Shown here piece by piece: positions 43,769 to 51,654 of a stretch of 64,000 nucleotides of DNA. Made by a program: the position numbers and the translations under genes. The DNA is from Methylocystis heyeri. GTDB taxonomy: Bacteria; Pseudomonadota; Alphaproteobacteria; Rhizobiales; Beijerinckiaceae. Position 1 is the first letter of the stretch, and each line of letters opens with the position of its first letter. The DNA is taken from NCBI RefSeq assembly GCF_004802635.2, contig NZ_CP046052.1, positions 3,990,501 through 4,054,500 of the forward strand, written 5' to 3'. The notes below the pieces were generated by a model that had not been told where the DNA came from, made no database searches, and saw only the letters and a program-made list of their open reading frames with translations.

Positions 43769-44449
43769 ATGGGGTTTTATGATCGGACCGACGCCGGAAA
43801 GCGTCTCGTCGCGCCGCTTTCGAAATACAAGGGGCAGGACGTCGTGGCGCTCGCCCTGCCGCGGGGAGGCGTCCCCGTAGCCGCGCCCATCGCCCGCGCA
43901 TTGGCGGCGCCGCTCGATCTCGTCCTCGTGCGCAAGATCGGCGTTCCCTTCCAGCCCGAACTCGCCATGGGCGCGGTGGCGGACGGGGGAGTTCCTTTCG
44001 TGGTGCGCAATGAGGACGTCATTGCGGCCGCGGGGGTTTCGCAACCCCAGTTCGAGGCGGTCTGCAGCAGGGAGCTCGAAGAAATCGAGCGGCGCAGGCG
44101 CTTTTATCTCGGCGGGCGCGCGCGGCCCGAGGTCGAAGGACGCATCGCCGTCGTCGTCGACGATGGCGTCGCGACCGGCGCGACGACGCGCGCCGCCTTG
44201 CGCTCCGTGCGGGCGCGCAGGCCCAAGAAGCTCGTGCTCGCCGTGCCGGTGGCGCCGCCCGACACGCTGGCTGCGCTGGAACAGGAAGTCGACGAGGCGA
44301 TATGCCTCGAGGTTCACGCGGATTTTGGGGCGATAGGCTTCTTCTACGCCGATTTCCGGCAGATCACGGATGAGGAAGTGATCGCGATCCTGGATGAATT
44401 CGGCTCTCCCGCCGCGGCGGACCGTGACGGGGCGGATTGTCGATCATGA
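43769..44449 (+). CDS. phosphoribosyltransferase-family protein
   Basis: A 226-residue type I phosphoribosyltransferase-fold protein. The PRPP-binding motif is VVVDDGVATGATTRAAL near residue 130, preceded by ALPRGGVPVAAPIARAL (residues ~31-47). It resembles the accessory phosphoribosyltransferases with ELAMGAVADGG rather than Upp, Apt or Hpt; the base substrate is unknown. The start at 43769 has GGGGAGG 6 bases upstream; an ATG 13 codons earlier has none. Its stop overlaps the start of the kinase gene (ATGA). Confidence 0.9.
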   Translation: MGFYDRTDAGKRLVAPLSKYKGQDVVALALPRGGVPVAAPIARALAAPLDLVLVRKIGVPFQPELAMGAVADGGVPFVVRNEDVIAAAGVSQPQFEAVCSRELEEIERRRRFYLGGRARPEVEGRIAVVVDDGVATGATTRAALRSVRARRPKKLVLAVPVAPPDTLAALEQEVDEAICLEVHADFGAIGFFYADFRQITDEEVIAILDEFGSPAAADRDGADCRS

Positions 44450-45477
44450 ACGCTGGCCCCGGCCCGTTCCAGGATGCGCAGGTCAGCCTCTCGGACAAGC
44501 GGCGCTTCCTGAGCGATCGCGGGAGCTACCCCCACGCGCCGCGGGAGGTGAGCGTCGTCGAAACCCATATGGCGCTGGTTTTTCTCGCCGGGGACAAGGT
44601 CTTCAAGCTCAAAAAGCCGGTGCGGTTTCCTTTTCTGGATTTCTCCACGCTGGAAGCGCGCGAAGCCATGTGCCGGGAGGAGCTGCGCCTCAATCGACGC
44701 TTGAACGACGGCCTCTATATCGGCGTGCTTTCTTTAAAGCTGTCTCCGGCGGGAGGGTTGACCTTCGGCGAAGGCGAGGTCGTCGACTGGCTGGTGGAAA
44801 TGCGCCGCCTGCCGGCTGAGCGCATGCTCGATCGGCTGATCGACCGGCGCGAGGCCGGGAATGAGGAAATCGGGCTGCTTTGCCGAAAGCTCGCCGGTTT
44901 TTATGGCCGCGCGGCGCGTTCCGCGATCTCTCCGGCGGAATATTACGACCGCTTCCTTCGCGAGCAGAGAGAAAATCGCCGGATCATCGAGTCGCGGCCT
45001 TTCGCGATAGATCGCGCCCGGGCAAATGCGGTTCTCGATCGGCTCGACGACCGCCTCTGCCGAAACCGAGCCCTCCTCGAGCAGCGCGCGGCTTCGGGAA
45101 GGGTCGTCGACGGGCATGGCGATCTACGCCCCGAACATATCTGTTTTGCGGCCGACCTCGCGATTTTCGACTGCCTCGAGTTCAATGCCGCGCTGAGACA
45201 GGTAGACCCTTTCGACGAGCTGGCGTTCCTTGGCATGGAATGCGCTCTTCTGGGCGACGGTTCTTTCGGGCGCAAGGTCATCGCCGGCGTCGGCGCGGCG
45301 CTTGAAGATTCGGTGCGTCCCGAACTGGTTTCGCTTTATGCGGCATGGCGCGCGGCGCTGCGGGCCAGGCTGGCGCTCGCCCATCTGCTCGATTCGCATC
45401 CGCGCCTGCCCGAGAAATGGGAGCCGCTGGCGGCGCGCTATCTCGCCCTCGCCGAGTCGGCATTGCGCGAGGTCTGA
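44446..45477 (+). CDS. aminoglycoside-phosphotransferase-like kinase
   Basis: A 343-residue protein like the N-terminal half of the bifunctional APH/ATP-binding proteins. It has THMALVFLAGDKVFKLKKPV (beta-strand and Lys of the kinase lobe) near residue 44 and the catalytic loop VVDGHGDLRPEHICF near residue 225, followed by IFDCLEFNAALRQVDPFDEL. The fused P-loop kinase domain of the long form is absent. It is coupled to the phosphoribosyltransferase gene by ATGA. Real substrate is unknown; antibiotic resistance is unlikely. It may phosphorylate a sugar or nucleoside related to PRPP metabolism (inference). Confidence 0.85.
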   Translation: MNAGPGPFQDAQVSLSDKRRFLSDRGSYPHAPREVSVVETHMALVFLAGDKVFKLKKPVRFPFLDFSTLEAREAMCREELRLNRRLNDGLYIGVLSLKLSPAGGLTFGEGEVVDWLVEMRRLPAERMLDRLIDRREAGNEEIGLLCRKLAGFYGRAARSAISPAEYYDRFLREQRENRRIIESRPFAIDRARANAVLDRLDDRLCRNRALLEQRAASGRVVDGHGDLRPEHICFAADLAIFDCLEFNAALRQVDPFDELAFLGMECALLGDGSFGRKVIAGVGAALEDSVRPELVSLYAAWRAALRARLALAHLLDSHPRLPEKWEPLAARYLALAESALREV

Positions 45478-45588
45478 GACGGGGCTGATCGCCTGGGGCG
45501 CATCGTCGCAAAGCTTCTCGGAGCATTCTCCGAGAAGCGCTCTGCAGGCGCTCCTCATTGATATGTATCTTCTGCAGCCTGCTGGGGC

Positions 45589-46572
45589 TCAGCTTTCGTC
45601 CTCGATAAGCTGCGAGAGAGACCCGCCATTATGGCATCGCTCGATCGCCTGCGCGAAAAGCCGGGCGGCGCCGACCACGCTCAGGCGATCTTTCAGCGCA
45701 GTCATGAAAGCTGGCAGCGGGACGGTGTCGGTCACGACGATGCGGTCGATCGGGGCGCCCCCAAGGGTTTTCGCGGCGCCGGACGAGAACACGCCGTGAG
45801 TCGCGGCGCACCAGACTTGCGTCGCGCCGCGGGTCTTGCAGGCCTGGGCCACGCGCGCCATGGTTCCGCCGCCCGAAATGAGATCGTCGAGCACGATGGC
45901 GATGCGGCCATCGACTTCACCGGCGAAAATATCGCCCGTGACCTCGCCCTGGCTGCGCCGCTTGTCCATGAAGGCCTTGTCCACCGGGCTCCCCAGTTTT
46001 CGTTCCAGCCGCTCGCGGAACAGCTCCGCCCTTTTTTCCCCGCCGAGGTCGGGAGATACGACGGCGACGGGCTGGTCGCCTGCGAGCCTCGCAAAATGCG
46101 AAGCAAACAGGCCGCGCGCGTCGAGATGGTCGGTGTCGCAGCGAAAGGCGTTCTGATAGGCCGCGACATTATGGGCGTCCATCGTAATGACGCGGTGGGT
46201 TCCCATCGCCTCCAGCAATTGCGCGAGATAGCGACTGGTCACGGGATCGCGCGGCTTGGTCTGCCGGTCTTTCCTCTGGTAGCAGAGATAGGGCGCCGCC
46301 AAGCAAACCTCGGCCGCGCCGGCGTCCTTCAGCGCGCCGATGAAAAACAGCAGACGGCAGAGCTTTTCGGAAACGCTGGTGTGAGGCTCCGCGCCGTGGA
46401 GGCTGGCGAGCACATAGACATCCCTGTTGCGAACATTGGACAGGGGCCGGATCTTGAATTCCCCGTCTTCGAAAGCGCGCTCCTCGTGGGGGGCGATGCC
46501 GACGCCGAGGAAGCGGGAAACCTCCGCTGCGAAGGATTTGTCCTCATCGAGGCAGAAGAGGGCGAGAGCCAT
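45589..46572 (-). CDS. ribose-phosphate pyrophosphokinase (accessory type)
   Basis: A 327-residue PRPP synthetase-family protein. Family segments: FEDGEFKIRPLSNVRNRDVYV near residue 35, PYLCYQRKDRQTKPRDPV near residue 95, and the ribose-5-phosphate/PRPP loop IVLDDLISGGGTMARV near residue 218. It is shorter on the C-terminal side and distinct from housekeeping Prs; KPRDPVTSRYLAQLLEAMG is typical of the accessory type. The ATG at 46572 with AAGGAT upstream is preferred to one three codons earlier. It converges with the kinase gene (111 bp gap), a likely functional group. Confidence 0.9.
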   Translation of the reverse strand: MALALFCLDEDKSFAAEVSRFLGVGIAPHEERAFEDGEFKIRPLSNVRNRDVYVLASLHGAEPHTSVSEKLCRLLFFIGALKDAGAAEVCLAAPYLCYQRKDRQTKPRDPVTSRYLAQLLEAMGTHRVITMDAHNVAAYQNAFRCDTDHLDARGLFASHFARLAGDQPVAVVSPDLGGEKRAELFRERLERKLGSPVDKAFMDKRRSQGEVTGDIFAGEVDGRIAIVLDDLISGGGTMARVAQACKTRGATQVWCAATHGVFSSGAAKTLGGAPIDRIVVTDTVPLPAFMTALKDRLSVVGAARLFAQAIERCHNGGSLSQLIEDES

Positions 46573-46667
46573 GGACGTCATCCTTCACCTGCGCTGGTTG
46601 TCTTCGATCGGCAAGTTAATCGCGGCGCCGCGCACAGCCAACGCCGGCGCGGCTTTTCGTCACAACT

Positions 46668-47006
46668 TCACCCCTCGGGCAGGCGACCGAATTGTTTGCG
46701 CAATTCGGTCTTGGCGCGTTCGAGGATCTCTTTTCTTTCCTGCGGCAGATTTCGTCCCGCCCGGTTCAAATAAAAGGTCAGCATCGACATGGCCGAACGA
46801 AAGGGCGGGCTCTTGCGCCGCGCGCTGGCTTCCGCGGATTTCTTCAGCGACGCTGCGATTTTCTCGGGCTCGTCCAGCGCAAAGACGCCGGCGTCGAGGT
46901 CGAGCGCGTTGCTTTTGCGGGTGACCTCGCCCGACCAGTAGGCCTCGCCGGATCTGGCGTCCTTGCTACGGGGGCCGGAGGAGGGAGCTTTTGAATTGCG
47001 CTTCAT
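46668..47006 (-). CDS. DUF3175 protein
   Basis: A 112-residue basic protein of the DUF3175 family. The conserved body runs SNALDLDAGVFALDEPEKIA, then ASLKKSAEASARRKS, FRSAMSMLTFYLNRAGRNLP and LERAKTELRKQFGR. Function is unknown; members are small, soluble and Lys/Arg-rich. It lies between the PRPP synthetase and dctA on the same strand but with gaps of 95 and 47 bp, so operon membership is uncertain. Confidence 0.9.
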   Translation of the reverse strand: MKRNSKAPSSGPRSKDARSGEAYWSGEVTRKSNALDLDAGVFALDEPEKIAASLKKSAEASARRKSPPFRSAMSMLTFYLNRAGRNLPQERKEILERAKTELRKQFGRLPEG

Positions 47007-47053
47007 AACGGGGTGCAAATGGGCGCAATGAAGAGGGTTTCTACCTTGCGGCT

Positions 47054-48322
47054 TCAGTCCAGATCGGTTCGCGCCAGATTTTTCTCCAGCTTCGCGCGGT
47101 CGAGTCCGCCTTCCCAGCTCGCGATGACCACGGTTGCGACGCCATTGCCGCAAAAATTGGTGAGCGCCCGGCATTCGCTCATGAATTTATCCACCCCCAG
47201 CAGCAGAGCCATTCCGGGCAAGAGCCGCGGGTCGATCGAGGCGAGCGTCGCGGCGAGGGTCACGAAGCCGGCTCCGGTCACCCCCGAGGCGCCCTTGGAG
47301 GTCAGCATGGCGACGCCGATGATCGTAAGCTCCTGCTCAGGCGACAGATCGACGCCCAGCGCCTGGGCGATGAAAATGGTCGCGAGGGTCATATAGATGT
47401 TGGTGCCGTCGAGGTTGAAGGAGTAGCCGGTCGGCACCACCAGCTTCACGATCTCGGGAGCGCAGCCGATCAGCTCCAGCTTCTGCATCAGCCTCGGCAG
47501 CGCGCTCTCGGAGGAGGACGTGCCGAGGACGATCAGCAGCTCGTCCTTGAGAAAGAACAGGAAGCGAAAGATATTGAATCCCGCGAGCTTCGCGATCAGG
47601 CCGAGGCAAAGGCAGATGAAGATGATGGAGGTGGCGTAGAAGGCGCCCACCAGCCAGCCGAGCGATACCAGGGCGCCGAGGCCGTATTTCCCGACCGTAT
47701 AGGCCATGGCTCCAAAAGCGCCGATCGGCGCGACATGCATGACGAGACCGATCACCCCGAACATGGCGTGGCCGAGATCGTCGACGAAGCTGCGAAGCGC
47801 GGCGCCTCTCTCCTTCAATCCCATGAGGGAGAAGCCGAACAATATCGCGAAAAACAGAACCTGCACGATTTCCCCGTCCGCGAAGGCGAGCACGACATTG
47901 TCGGGGATGATGTGCAGCAGGCTTTCGACCGCTCCGCGCGAATGAGCCGCCTTTTCGATATAGCCCGCGGCGGCGGCGGGGTCCGCCTTGCCCGGAAAAC
48001 CTGCTCCCGGCTTCAGAACGATTCCGACCAGCAGGCCTATCGCCAATGCGACGGTGGAAACGACCTCGAAATAGACGAGCGCCTTGAGTCCGACCCGGCC
48101 CACCTTCCTCGCGTCTTCTATATGGGCGATGCCCGACGACACAGTGCAGAATATGATGGGCGCGATCGCCATTTTGATGAGCTTGACGAAGCCGTCGCCG
48201 AGCGCCTTGACCCAGTCGGCCGTCGCTGCGCCTGGAAACACGGCGCCGAAAACGACCCCGAGCGCGATCGCGGCCAGCACCTGGACGTAGAGAATTTTGT
48301 GGAGAGGCTTTTGGATGGTCAT
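47054..48322 (-). CDS. dctA: C4-dicarboxylate:cation symporter
   Basis: A 422-residue DAACS-family transporter importing succinate, fumarate and malate. Landmarks are the Ser-rich re-entrant loop [17 protein letters not shown] near residue 270, [20 protein letters not shown] near residue 298, and [18 protein letters not shown] near residue 345, then [15 protein letters not shown]. Eight hydrophobic spans are apparent. No DctB/DctD system adjoins it. Identity as DctA rather than GltP rests on length and motifs. Confidence 0.92.
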   Translation of the reverse strand: MTIQKPLHKILYVQVLAAIALGVVFGAVFPGAATADWVKALGDGFVKLIKMAIAPIIFCTVSSGIAHIEDARKVGRVGLKALVYFEVVSTVALAIGLLVGIVLKPGAGFPGKADPAAAAGYIEKAAHSRGAVESLLHIIPDNVVLAFADGEIVQVLFFAILFGFSLMGLKERGAALRSFVDDLGHAMFGVIGLVMHVAPIGAFGAMAYTVGKYGLGALVSLGWLVGAFYATSIIFICLCLGLIAKLAGFNIFRFLFFLKDELLIVLGTSSSESALPRLMQKLELIGCAPEIVKLVVPTGYSFNLDGTNIYMTLATIFIAQALGVDLSPEQELTIIGVAMLTSKGASGVTGAGFVTLAATLASIDPRLLPGMALLLGVDKFMSECRALTNFCGNGVATVVIASWEGGLDRAKLEKNLARTDLD

Positions 48323-48352
48323 GTGAGCGGAAATGCGGGAGGGGGCTGCAGT

Positions 48353-48392
48353 CTAGCGCGCTTTCCGATCGGAAGGAATCTCCCGATCGCGC
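48353..48392. repeat. second CTAG repeat type, copy 2
   Basis: Starts CTAGCGCGCTTTCCGATCGG and continues AAGGAATCTCCCGATCG; the first 15 bases and GGAATC match 29927-29966. Contains a CGATCGG/CCGATCG inverted repeat. Lies upstream of dctA. Confidence 0.5.
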
Positions 48393-48617
48393 CAGCTCCG
48401 TCGGAGAAAAATCCGTCGCCGCTTTGCGCGTCAGTCTTTCGCTCGGGAGGCCAAGGACTCTTAAACAGCTTTTTACGACAACTCTATACAGTTTTGCGAT
48501 CATTAAGCGCCAAAATAAATGATTGATCCAGCAAGCAGACTGCGGCTATTCTCTGGCTTGTAATAAAAAATGAGACAACGCGGCGCGCAGCCACAAGATA
48601 TGGAGGGACAAGGCGGG

Positions 48618-49793
48618 ATGGTCACGCATATTGACACGATATTGGCGATCGACGATTCGCCGCAGTATCTCAATATGCTCCGTGCCGTGCTGTCTCCGAG
48701 GTATCGGGTGCTTCTCGGACTTGGCGGCGAGGAGGGCCTCAGACTGGCGCAGGGCGCCGAAAAACCCGATCTCGTGCTGCTGGACGTGAACATGCCGGGT
48801 GAGAATGGCTACGAGGTTCTCGCAAAATTGCGCGAGAGCGGCTGCGGAGAAATCCCCATCATATTCCTCACCGGGCAGGACAGGCCCGAAGATGAGGAGC
48901 GAGGCCTCGAGGCGGGAGCCGCCGATTATGTCTCCAAGCCGATCAGCTCGGCGATTCTTCTCGCGCGCGTGCGCAATCAGCTGGAAATGAAACGAGTGCG
49001 CGATTGGCTGAAGAGCCAGAACGCCGTGCTGGAGGAGGAAGTGTCGCGCCGGATGGCGGAGAACGACCTCACCCAGAAAGCGGCCATTCGCGCGCTCGCC
49101 CATCTCGCGGAAATGAGAGATTCCGACACCGGCGACCATGTGTTGCGGACCCAGCGCTATATCGAGCTTCTCGCGGACCTCCTGCGCGACCACCCCCGCT
49201 TTTCGCAAACCCTCACGCAACGCTACATCGATCTTCTGGTTCGCTCCGCCCCGCTGCACGACATCGGCAAGGTCGGGGTGCCGGATCACATTCTTCGCAA
49301 GCCGGGAAAACTCACGGACGAAGAATGGGAGATCATGAAGACGCACGCCAAACTAGGCAGCGATGCGATAGAATCGGCCGAGCGCGATCTCGACCGGCCG
49401 GTCGAATTCCTCGCGCTCGCAAAGGAAATCGCCCACTGGCACCATGAGAGATGGGACGGCGAAGGTTATCCCGACGGGCTCGCCGGAGAAGCCATTCCCT
49501 TGTCGGCGCGAATGATGGCTGTAGCCGACGTCTTCGATGCGCTGGCGGCCGAGCGCGTTTACAAGGAGCGGATGCCGCTCGAACAAGCGCGCCGCATCAT
49601 CGCCGAGGGACGCGGCTCCCATTTCGATCCCGACATCGTGGATGTCTTCCTGGCTCAGTTCGATTCGTTCATGGAAATCGCGATGCGGTGTGATGACCAG
49701 CTGATCGAGACCCGACCGGGCGCCTTGAGGCGCCTGAACGAGCTTCCCCGGGATAGAGCCAGGCCGGAGTTTTGCGATCGGGATCCGCGCTAG
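48618..49793 (+). CDS. receiver-HD-GYP response regulator
   Basis: A 391-residue two-domain regulator. An N-terminal receiver (residues ~5-120) has the acidic pair DDSP, phosphoacceptor Asp in LVLLDVNMPGENG, and YVSKP lysine. A coiled linker (~125-165) leads to an HD-GYP domain with HDIGKVGVPDHIL near residue 217 and HHERWDGEGYPDGL near residue 278. HD-GYP domains degrade cyclic di-GMP. The ATG at 48618 is preceded by GGAGGG; upstream ATGs at 48600 and 48570 lack good sites. The TAG stop lies in the CTAG at the left edge of the IS insertion. Confidence 0.92.
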   Translation: MVTHIDTILAIDDSPQYLNMLRAVLSPRYRVLLGLGGEEGLRLAQGAEKPDLVLLDVNMPGENGYEVLAKLRESGCGEIPIIFLTGQDRPEDEERGLEAGAADYVSKPISSAILLARVRNQLEMKRVRDWLKSQNAVLEEEVSRRMAENDLTQKAAIRALAHLAEMRDSDTGDHVLRTQRYIELLADLLRDHPRFSQTLTQRYIDLLVRSAPLHDIGKVGVPDHILRKPGKLTDEEWEIMKTHAKLGSDAIESAERDLDRPVEFLALAKEIAHWHHERWDGEGYPDGLAGEAIPLSARMMAVADVFDALAAERVYKERMPLEQARRIIAEGRGSHFDPDIVDVFLAQFDSFMEIAMRCDDQLIETRPGALRRLNELPRDRARPEFCDRDPR

Positions 49794-50665
49794 GTCACCG
49801 ACTCATAAATCTTATCCAGATTTTGACTGCGGCGAGTTTGGCGAGAGCGAGGTAGTTAGCGTCGTGCTTTTCGAAGCGCGTCGCTACAGCCCTGAAGTGT
49901 TTGAGCTTGTTGAAGAAGCGCTCGACGAGATTGCGGTATCGATAAAGGAAGGGGCTGAAGGCTGGGACATTAACCCGCCCCGGCATGGGCTTGATGTTGG
50001 CCCAAGCGCCTCTTTCCTCGAGAGAGCTTCGTAGGGCATCGCTGTCATAAGCGCGGTCGGCGAGCAGAATTTGGCCATCGCCAAGGCCTCCCAGCATGTC
50101 TGCGGCGCTCTTGCCATCGTGAGCCTGGCCTTCCGTGAGCTTCAGGGCGATCGGTAGGCCATTGGCGTCGACAAGCGCATGAATCTTCGTTGTCAGTCCG
50201 CCGCGCGAGCGCCCCATGCATCGGCTTGCAGAGAGGTTCCCAACGGCGGCCGGCGTTTCGCCTTCGCCCCCTTTTTACCGTTGGCGCCATGCTGATGCAC
50301 CCGGATGGAGGAAGAATCGATCATTTGCAAATCGCCGTCATAGGCCTTGGAGACCGCCTCGAAGATGCGGTCCCAGACGCCAAGCCTGCGCCAGCGCACG
50401 AAGCGGTTGTAGCAGGTCGTCGCTGGTCCGTAGCGTTCGGGAATATCGGCCCAGGGCGATCCCGTTCGCAGCCGCCAATAGATGCCGTTCAGCACTTTGC
50501 GGTCGTCCGCGCGAGCAACCCCGCGCGGCTTGTTCGGCAATAGCGGCGCAATGATCGACCACTCGAAATCCGAAAGTTCATACCGGCGCTGGCTCATTCT
50601 CGCTCCTCCAAGGAGCTTGAATCACTATTCGCTTGAAAACGGAATCCCCTTTATGAGTTTGTGGC
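49794..50665 (-). mobile_element. IS5-family (IS427-like) insertion sequence
   Basis: An 872 bp element. Ends are imperfect inverted repeats: GTCACCGACTCATAAA on the left against GCCACAAACTCATAAA on the right (13 of 16 identical). CTAG flanks both sides (49790-49793 and 50666-50669), a likely 4 bp target duplication. It holds one transposase split in two frames. The right CTAG is the left edge of the repeat at 50666-50789, so the IS hit that repeat's terminal CTAG. Element looks complete and possibly active. Confidence 0.9.
49795..50597 (-). CDS. IS5-family transposase made by -1 frameshift
   Basis: OrfA (50193-50597, 134 residues, start MSQRRYELSDFEW) has the N-terminal DUF4096-type DNA-binding region (IIAPLLPNKPRG, RVADDRK-like, GSPWADIPERYG). 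OrfB lies in the -1 frame and ends at 49795; it holds the DDE core with MGRSRGGLTTKIHALVDANG and LLADRAYDSDALR. Slipping -1 at the A5G5 run (50267-50276) joins ...NGKKG to ...ETPAAVGNLSASRC, giving a continuous family-like transposase. The stop of OrfB lies inside the left inverted repeat. Confidence 0.9.
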
Positions 50666-50789
50666 CTAGAGCGCTTCCAGCCGAAGTGGGCGCCGGTTCG
50701 GCGTGGGAAACGCGTCAAAACAAAAACAAATCTCATTGACGGAGCAAGTTCCCAAGAACCGCTTCGCACTTTTGGGGAACATGCTCTAG
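50666..50789. repeat. CTAG-bounded intergenic repeat, copy B
   Basis: A 124 bp element bounded by CTAG on both sides. It shares CTAGAGCGCTT, CAGCCGAAGTGG, GCCGGTTCGGCGT and GGAAACGCGT with copy A at 8242-8344, and ends CTCTAG as that copy does. The middle differs. Its right CTAG supplies the TAG stop of the lone receiver gene; its left CTAG, duplicated by the IS, supplied the TAG stop of the HD-GYP gene. Confidence 0.8.
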
Positions 50790-51181
50790 TCTTTGCCTGC
50801 CAGCCTGGTTTTGAGAGTCTGCACGACGACGGCGACATCGACCGGCTTCAGGAACACGCCGGACACACCGAGTTCCGACAGGCCGACCGCTCCGACAAGG
50901 GCGTCCACCGCCGTGCTGACGATATAGACAGGCGGATGATTGCCGACGTCGTTGAGGCGAGCGGCTTCGGAAAGGCCGTCGACATCCTGATCCACCATGA
51001 GGTCGAAAAGCACGGCGTCGGGCTTCACCCGGGAGACAGTGCGTATCCCCTCGGCGCTGTTGGCTGCCTCGCCGACGCTGAAACCCGAGGCCTCCAGCGC
51101 ATTGCGGAGTATGGAGCGGGCATGGGGATCTGAGTCCACCAGCAGGACGATCCTGCGTTTCTCGCCCATGCCTATGTTCAT
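50786..51181 (-). CDS. lone receiver-domain protein
   Basis: A 131-residue CheY-like receiver with no output domain. Acidic pair VDSDPHARS near residue 16, predicted phosphoacceptor Asp in AVLFDLMVDQD near residue 60, Ser/Thr in YIVSTAVD near residue 89 and Lys in VFLKPVDVA near residue 110. The start overlaps the hoxW stop (ATGA at 51178-51181), so it is the last gene of the hydrogenase operon. The TAG stop falls in the terminal CTAG of the adjoining repeat, which raises the possibility that the original C-terminus was altered. Confidence 0.88.
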   Translation of the reverse strand: MNIGMGEKRRIVLLVDSDPHARSILRNALEASGFSVGEAANSAEGIRTVSRVKPDAVLFDLMVDQDVDGLSEAARLNDVGNHPPVYIVSTAVDALVGAVGLSELGVSGVFLKPVDVAVVVQTLKTRLAGKD

Positions 51182-51654
51182 CGCGGGCCTCCGGTCTGGG
51201 CGCAGATTTCGTCGCGCAGGAACGCGACCGCCCGTTCGAGATTGGCGGCGGCGCCCGGGGAAAGAGCCTCGCCGAGGCCGAACTCATAGCCGCGCACGCC
51301 GATCAGGCGGGCTTCCGGCGCTGCGCCGCAGCATCCGGCGGTGATGGCGAGCAGCGTCTCGGGCGTCAAATGGTGGCTGTCGAAGGCGATCTGCGAAGCC
51401 GGCTGCACCCGTCGATCATCGAATGGTTCGGCGCCGTTCTTCGCCGAATCGACGAACCAGACCAGATCGTGAGCCGCAATCTCGATCGAGTCCTCGATCG
51501 AAAGCTGATAGGGATCGTCGACCGACACATTGGCCAGTTCGAGCCCTGAGATGCGCGCCGCGACGGCGGGGCCCAGCCCATCGTCCATGCGTCCGGGATT
51601 GCCATAGCCGATCACCAGGATGCGCAACGGTTTTTGATCCGCGACCGCGTTCAT
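51178..51654 (-). CDS. hoxW: hydrogenase maturation protease HoxW
   Basis: A 158-residue HyaD/HoxW-type endopeptidase that removes the C-terminal peptide from the HoxH precursor once the NiFe site is in place. ILVIGYGNPGRMDDGLG near the N-terminus carries the Asp/Glu-type nickel-sensing residue (D24-D25 region), and a second acidic residue lies in WFVDSAKNG near residue 67; SHHLTPE holds the conserved His. ATGA overlaps link it to hoxH upstream and to the receiver gene downstream. Confidence 0.92.
   Translation of the reverse strand: MNAVADQKPLRILVIGYGNPGRMDDGLGPAVAARISGLELANVSVDDPYQLSIEDSIEIAAHDLVWFVDSAKNGAEPFDDRRVQPASQIAFDSHHLTPETLLAITAGCCGAAPEARLIGVRGYEFGLGEALSPGAAANLERAVAFLRDEICAQTGGPR

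Noticed and set aside
44446-45477. Aminoglycoside resistance gene
   Set aside because: The sequence matches the chromosomal bifunctional-APH-like family next to PRPP genes, not a resistance enzyme; resistance is not supported.
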